Origin: GCA-2748575 sp965222725
GTDB lineage: Bacteria; Pseudomonadota; Gammaproteobacteria; Pseudomonadales; Ketobacteraceae
NCBI GenBank assembly: GCA_965222725.1
Contig: OZ244969.1
Coordinates: forward strand, 5,270,001-5,334,000
DNA: 64,000 nucleotides
Direction of reading: 5' to 3'
Shown here: positions 60,401-64,000 of the stretch, piece after piece
How the letters are laid out: each line of letters starts with the position of its first letter
Position numbering within the stretch: position 1 is the first letter of the stretch
Position numbers and translations under genes: made by a program
The notes under the pieces: model-generated
Database searches by the model: none
Told to the model about the DNA's origin: nothing
Seen by the model: the letters and a program-made list of their open reading frames with translations, nothing else

Positions 60401-60584
60401 CAACATTGTGGTATGGAAGGATCTGGTGGACCGCCACCGGGCCGTGCTGCTGCAGTCCCGCCTGCTGAAAGTGAAAGGCGTTATTGAACGGGAGGAAAGT
60501 GTCATACATGTGGTGGCCGGCGATGTGGAAGACGCCAGCCACCTGCTGGGGGAAATGGAAACCCGGTCACGGGATTTTCATTAG
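57486..60584 (+). CDS. dnaE2: Error-prone DNA polymerase DnaE2
   Basis: A 1032-residue C-family polymerase, shorter than replicative DnaE, as in DnaE2. An N-terminal PHP domain (ELHCYSNFSFLKGASHPEEL) lacks some metal ligands relative to DnaE, which suits a non-proofreading enzyme. The catalytic aspartates lie in PPDIDVDF (Asp371, Asp373) and the third in LKIDVLALGM. The tail has an OB fold (IAGIVTGRQRPGSAAGVMFLTLEDETG) and lacks the tau-binding region of DnaE1. The stop is 13 bp from the convergent lipoprotein gene. Confidence 0.96.
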   Translation: MSYAELHCYSNFSFLKGASHPEELVTEAARLNYQAIAITDECSLAGVVRAHVACREQGLKLVVGSEFITEEGIRFTAYATNRFAYGQLSALISRARQRSPKGEYSLQVKDLENSLTDCLIIWFPDEHQCHTVQSICKEFLDRVQGRCWIGVEYHLNQRENELMQRRESLAQALQLPTVACGNVHMHCKSRKPLQDALTATRLNTSIDSSGFHLHANSERYLRPVSLLKNLYHPVQLDATLQIASQCHFELGELRYEYPKELVPPHLTATAYLRQLVEDGARQRWPEGVSDHLRELIEKELGLIQELQYEYYFLTVYDIVQFARSENILCQGRGSAANSVVCFCLFITEVDPAKSHLLFERFISRERNEPPDIDVDFEHERREEVIQFIYRKYGRQRAALAATVVTYRIKSAVRDMGKALGFDLSLIDQLSQSIAWWDKKDQFPERLRELGIDVNNPSIQQLIILVNQLLGFPRHLSQHVGGFIISSGPLDQMVPIENAAMEDRTIVQWDKDDIDALGLLKIDVLALGMLSAIRKSFALLETVRGKQWTMATLPQEDPATYKMLQRGDSVGVFQVESRAQMAMLPRLKPECFYDLVIEVAIVRPGPIQGNMVHPYLKRRHGNEPVEYASKEVEQVLERTLGVPIFQEQVIQLAMVAAGFSAGEADQLRRAMATWKKKGVLKQYQTKLAKGLLERGYTLEFANRVIEQINGFGEYGFPESHAASFALLVYVSSWLKCHEPAAFCCGLLNSQPMGFYSPSQLIQDIRRHGIEVRPVDIMHSDWDHTLEADFPLPCEDSHKQPAIRLGMRLVKGLSRQGAQRLAAARRQQPFRSLGELKYRAHLNQKDLDALAHADALTAISGNRHQARWQVQGIQPESPLIQNQQQKETPVTLPEPGDYRTLIEDYRSTGLTLNPHPMALLRSHQALRGYKRHVDLKDLGHKRFVRIAGIVTGRQRPGSAAGVMFLTLEDETGNSNIVVWKDLVDRHRAVLLQSRLLKVKGVIEREESVIHVVAGDVEDASHLLGEMETRSRDFH

Positions 60585-60597
60585 TATTCTGCCTGCT

Positions 60598-60849
60598 CTA
60601 TCTGGGCGAGTCATTTGTAGACTTCAACGCCCGCTCCACAAAGGCTTTACTCGCATCATCAGCAGGAGCCCCGTAAATATTCTGCTGATGGGCATAACGG
60701 ACATCTTTATAAGCATGCTTTGCCCTTTCCTGCTCCAGTTTGGTCAGGCTTTCCCACTCTTCTTTGGAATAGCCATAATAAAAGGTAGAGCAGCCGGACA
60801 GCAGCAAGGCCAACCCTAATAATATTATTCCCTGTATCTGTTCGATCAC
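60598..60849 (-). CDS. Small lipoprotein
   Basis: An 83-residue protein. The GTG start (GGGAG upstream) gives the signal IEQIQGIILLGLALLLSGCS with Cys at the lipobox, followed by a short helical, charged domain (YSKEEWESLTKLEQERAKHAYKDV). The longer in-frame frame beginning at 60912 would place the signal internally and is rejected. The pattern is that of small conserved outer membrane lipoproteins; I cannot name a family. The DnaE2 gene converges on it with 13 bp between stops. Confidence 0.72.
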   Translation of the reverse strand: MIEQIQGIILLGLALLLSGCSTFYYGYSKEEWESLTKLEQERAKHAYKDVRYAHQQNIYGAPADDASKAFVERALKSTNDSPR

Positions 60850-60868
60850 TGTAAAAACTCCCTTTCCA

Positions 60869-61276
60869 TTATCGTCGTTGGTTCCATTGAAACAACCAGG
60901 GTGCCAAGGCAAAAAAAATTAAAGACACGGCGTAAGCGGTTCCGGAAACCACATCCCTGGATTCAATATACTCAGCCAGGGTCAGGCCACGCAAGCCCAG
61001 CACCAGCGTAAATTCCACCAGCAAGAGAAAAGCCAAAGCCAACAGCCCCACCACAAGCACTGCTGGCGCAGACATAGGCTGACCGGAGGCTCTGACAATA
61101 TAACGGGCAGAAAAATAAATCACCGCCAGCATCAGGGGCATTTCCAGCAATTCAGCGTACCGTTCCGGCATCATGGGTATCAATACCAGAACACGAACAA
61201 CGCCCAGAACAAAGCCTGCACTAAATATCAGGGCGAAATACAGCAACGCTTTTTTGAAAAGGACGGATGCACTCAT
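60869..61276 (-). CDS. Four-helix membrane protein of unknown function
   Basis: A 135-residue integral membrane protein with four helices (about 10-34, 43-62, 70-93, 108-128). A GGVVR-type basic residue cluster lies after helix 1, and LPMMPERYAELLEMP forms a loop between helices 1 and 2. It resembles small conserved membrane proteins of unknown role. It lies 16 bp after the crotonase gene and 19 bp before the small lipoprotein, all on the minus strand, so the three may be one operon. Confidence 0.75.
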   Translation of the reverse strand: MSASVLFKKALLYFALIFSAGFVLGVVRVLVLIPMMPERYAELLEMPLMLAVIYFSARYIVRASGQPMSAPAVLVVGLLALAFLLLVEFTLVLGLRGLTLAEYIESRDVVSGTAYAVSLIFFALAPWLFQWNQRR

Positions 61277-61292
61277 AGGCGGGAAGCCCCGG

Positions 61293-62096
61293 CTAGCCTT
61301 TAAAGCCCCGCTTCCGGTATTGCAGCGGTTTATCCATCAGATTTTTGCTGGCAGCAGCAATCTGATTCCAGCGTCCCAGGAGTTTTTTCTGCAGGCGGGT
61401 TTCAATATTCAGTGCAGTTTTCTCGTCAGCAGTCCAGGTGCTGTTAAAGAGTTTTTTGGCAGCTGATACCGCATCCGGGGAGCGGCCGGAAATATCCTGG
61501 GCCAATGCCAGGGCGTGTGGCATGGGATCATCAGACAGATGGGACACCAGCCCCATGGATTTTGCTTCTTCGCCGGAAAACAGGCGACCGGTCATGGTCA
61601 GCTCTTTGGCCAGATCTATGGGTATCAGCTCCCGCAGGGTAACACTGCCGGTCATATCCGGAATCAGGCCCCATTTGATCTCCAGTACAGATAACTCCGT
61701 GTCCGGTTTGGCGATGCGGAAATCCGCCGCCAGCGCGATCTGTAAACCTCCCCCGTAACACTTGCCATGGAGAATGGCGATGACCGGCACCGGCAGCTCC
61801 CGCCAGCACCAGGCGGCTTCCTGCACCAGATTGGTGTAGCGGGTACCGGGTTTGATCAGCAGCTTGCCAATCAGCAACGGGTTCCGCTTGATGTCGCCGA
61901 TATCCAGCCCGGCACTGAACACCTTGCCTTCCCCGGACAGAATCACCGCCCGGATGGTGCGGTCCTTGCGGATCTTTTTGGCGGTGCGCACCAGCGCCTC
62001 AAACATGGCGATATCCAGGGCGTTGTACTTTTCCGGGCGATTCAGCTTAACAAAAGCAATACCCGCTTCCACGGTAAGGGTCACTCGATCTGACAT
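61293..62096 (-). CDS. Enoyl-CoA hydratase/isomerase (crotonase family)
   Basis: A 267-residue crotonase-fold protein. The oxyanion-hole motifs are SGEGKVFSAGLDIGDI (about 54-70) and HGKCYGGGLQIALAADFR (about 113-131). Glu is seen in ELSVLEIKWGLIPDM, where it may serve as one of the two catalytic residues; the second is replaced by Met or Thr (DMTGSV). Loss of one acid suggests an isomerase or thioesterase-like activity rather than a standard hydratase. The substrate is unknown. It is probably the first gene of a three-gene minus-strand unit. Confidence 0.88.
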   Translation of the reverse strand: MSDRVTLTVEAGIAFVKLNRPEKYNALDIAMFEALVRTAKKIRKDRTIRAVILSGEGKVFSAGLDIGDIKRNPLLIGKLLIKPGTRYTNLVQEAAWCWRELPVPVIAILHGKCYGGGLQIALAADFRIAKPDTELSVLEIKWGLIPDMTGSVTLRELIPIDLAKELTMTGRLFSGEEAKSMGLVSHLSDDPMPHALALAQDISGRSPDAVSAAKKLFNSTWTADEKTALNIETRLQKKLLGRWNQIAAASKNLMDKPLQYRKRGFKG

Positions 62097-62228
62097 AGGT
62101 CACTTCCATCGGATAAACAATGGAGCAGATTCTAACAATAATGCCGCCGGCTTGAACCGTAAAAACCGGCTGAGGTCAGGGGGAAAATTGCCGATTCAGG
62201 TGTGCCGTACCCACCAGATGCTGAAAAG

Positions 62229-62813
62229 CTACCCCAGTAGCAGGGAACGGTAAGGGGTATAAATACTGCCGGAAGCGGTCAGTTCACTGGTATAGAGTGT
62301 CAGGGAAGACCAGCACACGGGAATTGCCAACGGCTCACCGGAGAAACAAACCGGCTGTCGCTTTTGCGCTCTGGCCAGCGTGATATGGGGATTGAAACGC
62401 CGCCTGTCCAGCGACACACCCTGCTCACGACAAACACTGCTGATGCCAGCCTGCAAGGCCAGCAGTTCCCTGGCAGGATCCACCAGCGCTGCCAGTATGG
62501 GCGATTTGGCGTCGGGAAAACCACTTACCGCCGTCAGATTGGCTGTGGCTACCGGTGTACCGGCCAACGACTCGTTAACGGCCTGCCAGAGTTGCTGCAA
62601 ACAGGTCTCAGTCTGCTCACCCAGAAAAGCCAGTGTCAGGTGCCAGTTTTTGACGGGAATCCAACGCAGCTTTTTTAATGGCGGAACAGTTTTCAATTCT
62701 GCCACCCGTTGCCGTAATGCTGCCTGGGCCGCTGGTGGCAGATCCAATGCCAGAAAAGAACGTTGCCCTTTTGGCGGTAATGCGTCTGATGATGTTTCAG
62801 TTTGCTCTGTCAT
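62229..62813 (-). CDS. thpR: RNA 2',3'-cyclic phosphodiesterase ThpR
   Basis: A 194-residue member of the 2H phosphoesterase superfamily. The two catalytic motifs are HLTLAFLGE (His58-x-Thr60) and HITLARAQK (His143-x-Thr145). ThpR (formerly LigT) opens 2',3'-cyclic ends of RNA to 2'-phosphates. The N-terminal 18 residues are polar and extra. It is a single gene between the crotonase unit and ompW, with the ompW terminator just upstream. Confidence 0.93.
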   Translation of the reverse strand: MTEQTETSSDALPPKGQRSFLALDLPPAAQAALRQRVAELKTVPPLKKLRWIPVKNWHLTLAFLGEQTETCLQQLWQAVNESLAGTPVATANLTAVSGFPDAKSPILAALVDPARELLALQAGISSVCREQGVSLDRRRFNPHITLARAQKRQPVCFSGEPLAIPVCWSSLTLYTSELTASGSIYTPYRSLLLG

Positions 62814-62839
62814 CTCATCAGTTTACACCACAAAAAAAA

Positions 62840-62861
62840 GCCGGTATCTCCTGACACCGGC
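62840..62861 (-). terminator. Rho-independent terminator of ompW
   Basis: GCCGGT (62840-62845) and ACCGGC (62856-62861) pair around a 10-nt loop. On the minus strand the stem is followed by eight T. It lies 46 bp after the ompW stop. Confidence 0.88.
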
Positions 62862-62906
62862 CCAAATTTTGGATTGCTGAAAAACGTTTGCTGAAAAAGC
62901 CGGTAA

Positions 62907-63578
62907 TTACAGTTTGTAAACCACGTTCAGACGGTAAACGATAGGATCAATATTCACATCAAAGCGGGTTGCCTCGGTACCGTTCACGCCCACTTTGGCT
63001 TCAGTATCAATATCAATCCAGTACAGGCCTGCATTCACGCCCCACTTGTCATCAATCTGATAATCAACACCGGCGGAAACAGCCAGCCCCCAGGAATCTT
63101 TCAGTTTCACATCAACATCATCTGTACCCAGTGTCGCTTTGAGTTCGTCATCTTCTTTTTCACCGAAGAAGGTGGTGAAGTTAACACCCAGACCAGCGTA
63201 CAGGTTCAACTGGTTTTCAACAGGGAAGTTATACTGCAGGCTGACAGTAGGAGGCAGATGCTTGGTTTCACCAATGGAAATACCATCCAGGCCACCATCG
63301 CCTTCAATGTCGTGAGTGAAAGGGGTGGCTGCCAATACTTCAAGCCCCAGGTTAGAACTGAACATATAGGTCAAGCTGATACCCGCCGCAGCACCGGATT
63401 CCACTTCCACTTTGGTACCCGCACCCAGAACGTCATCACTATCAGAATCCGGATTTACCGACGCATAACCACCACGAACCACCATATCCCCGGCCTCATA
63501 AGCCACGGCCTGGCCAACACCCAGCGCAATCATGGACACAGCAAAAGGCGCTACAACTTTCTTGGTTAAGGTTTTCAT
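62907..63578 (-). CDS. ompW: OmpW-family outer membrane protein
   Basis: A 223-residue small porin with an eight-stranded barrel. A signal peptide (MKTLTKKVVAPFAVSMIALG, ending AVA) is followed by DMVVRGGYASVNPDSDSDD, the usual N-terminal strand pair. LGLEVLAATPFTHDI is the family signature, and VSLQYNFPVENQLNLYAGLGVNFT is also typical. Relatives admit hydrophobic molecules and are induced by low oxygen. An Anr/Fnr-like half-perfect box lies about 100 bp upstream, and a strong terminator follows. Confidence 0.93.
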   Translation of the reverse strand: MKTLTKKVVAPFAVSMIALGVGQAVAYEAGDMVVRGGYASVNPDSDSDDVLGAGTKVEVESGAAAGISLTYMFSSNLGLEVLAATPFTHDIEGDGGLDGISIGETKHLPPTVSLQYNFPVENQLNLYAGLGVNFTTFFGEKEDDELKATLGTDDVDVKLKDSWGLAVSAGVDYQIDDKWGVNAGLYWIDIDTEAKVGVNGTEATRFDVNIDPIVYRLNVVYKL

Positions 63579-63675
63579 TACTCACTTCCTCTCCGACTAA
63601 AACAACAGTTCGACGCGATGAAACTGATCCCCACATCGTGTAAGCTGCAGTCTATAGTCAGCGGGGGTAACGAAA

Positions 63676-63689
63676 CTGACATATATCAA
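63676..63689 (-). promoter_or_regulatory. Putative Anr/Fnr box of ompW
   Basis: On the minus strand TTGATATATGTCAG has a perfect first half (TTGAT) and two mismatches in the second. A TATAGA hexamer (63651-63656) lies with its centre 29 bp further downstream, close to the class II spacing. The ompW genes of E. coli and Pseudomonas respond to oxygen through Fnr/Anr, which supports it. Confidence 0.42.
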
Positions 63690-63727
63690 TTCCAATAATT
63701 GTTTAAACCACTCAGGGGGAACGAATA

Positions 63728-64000
63728 ATGCGTTTTATTGACGGAAGTCAAAAGTTGATCAGGCTGGCACTGGGTGCCGCTGCTGTGATAATCACCGGAT
63801 GCGCCGGCAGCCCGCCATCCGACCTGGGCATCAGTGATGGCCGCCTGGCCCCCTGCCCCAGCTCGCCCAACTGCGTCAGCAGCTATGCCGACGACGATCA
63901 TGCCGTTTCCCCCTGGCCTTATAAAGGCAGTGCCGAGGCCGCCCAGAAAAAACTGGTGAACGTTCTTGAGGCAACCGACAATGCCACTATCATCGCCAAT
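63728..64000 (+). CDS. DUF1499-family lipoprotein (partial)
   Basis: The first 91 codons of a lipoprotein truncated by the window edge. The ATG follows GGGGGAA. The signal KLIRLALGAAAVIITGC has its lipobox Cys at residue 25. The mature part shows LAPCPSSPNCVSSYADDDHAVSPWPY, the DUF1499 signature with two conserved Cys. The family is widespread and of unknown function. The C-terminal part lies outside the window to the right. Confidence 0.87.
   Translation, partial: MRFIDGSQKLIRLALGAAAVIITGCAGSPPSDLGISDGRLAPCPSSPNCVSSYADDDHAVSPWPYKGSAEAAQKKLVNVLEATDNATIIAN

Noticed and set aside
1..64000. CRISPR arrays, tRNA or rRNA genes, insertion sequences or integrase genes
   Set aside because: No regularly spaced repeats, no tRNA-like cloverleaf with CCA end, no transposase or integrase motif and no rRNA sequence were recognised by reading. 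A covariance-model search would be decisive for tRNA.

Overview
The window is a chromosomal segment of a gammaproteobacterium, about 53% GC and densely packed. A run of its genes follows the order known from Pseudomonas around mfd, mtnP-like, nagZ, psrA, lexA and topA. Together with Anr/Fnr, NtrC, PsrA and LexA type sites this points to a Pseudomonadales/Oceanospirillales-like aerobe. A hydrocarbon- or lipid-using marine genus such as Ketobacter is my guess from gene content, not something shown. No rRNA, tRNA, CRISPR array or insertion sequence was recognised.

0-11 kb: a P-II gene reads leftward from a putative NtrC/sigma-54 promoter. Diverging from it is a complete cbb3 oxidase cluster, ccoNOQP then ccoGHIS, behind a consensus Anr/Fnr box. 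A TauE/SafE-like membrane protein and a cardiolipin-synthase-like phospholipase D protein follow. 11-19 kb: a small lysozyme-like orphan, two membrane GGDEF proteins (one degenerate, one intact), and a two-gene unit of a TPR-plus-barrel outer membrane protein and a 1108-residue FecR-domain protein, here read as a type XI (Slam-like) secretion pair. 19-27 kb: cnoX, a Sel1-repeat gene, an odd 430-bp non-coding stretch, a phasin gene, then mfd, csiV and speE.

27-37 kb is an accessory block. It holds an XRE/MmyB regulator facing an alpha/beta hydrolase, a papain-like (LRAT/NlpC-type) protein followed by a lipoprotein, a TetR gene facing an SDR and a FadL-type porin, a propeller-like lipoprotein, and an AidB-type acyl-CoA dehydrogenase. 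37-48 kb is the conserved block: methylthioinosine phosphorylase, hpt, an MscS channel, nagZ, an L,D-transpeptidase-like protein, psrA, an outer membrane protein, a small acidic protein, lexA, two conserved small genes and topA.

49-64 kb: small helical, stress and metal-binding proteins, a MOSC protein, a beta-CASP nuclease, the SOS mutagenesis cassette imuA-imuB-dnaE2 behind a perfect LexA box, small membrane proteins, a crotonase, thpR, ompW with an Anr-like box, and the start of a DUF1499 lipoprotein cut by the window edge.

Most of the window is housekeeping. The best candidates for something undescribed are the FecR/Slam-like pair with its three repeated modules, the orphan papain-like protein with an adjacent lipoprotein, the structured non-coding stretch at 20.58-20.88 kb, and a signal-less YkuD protein next to nagZ.
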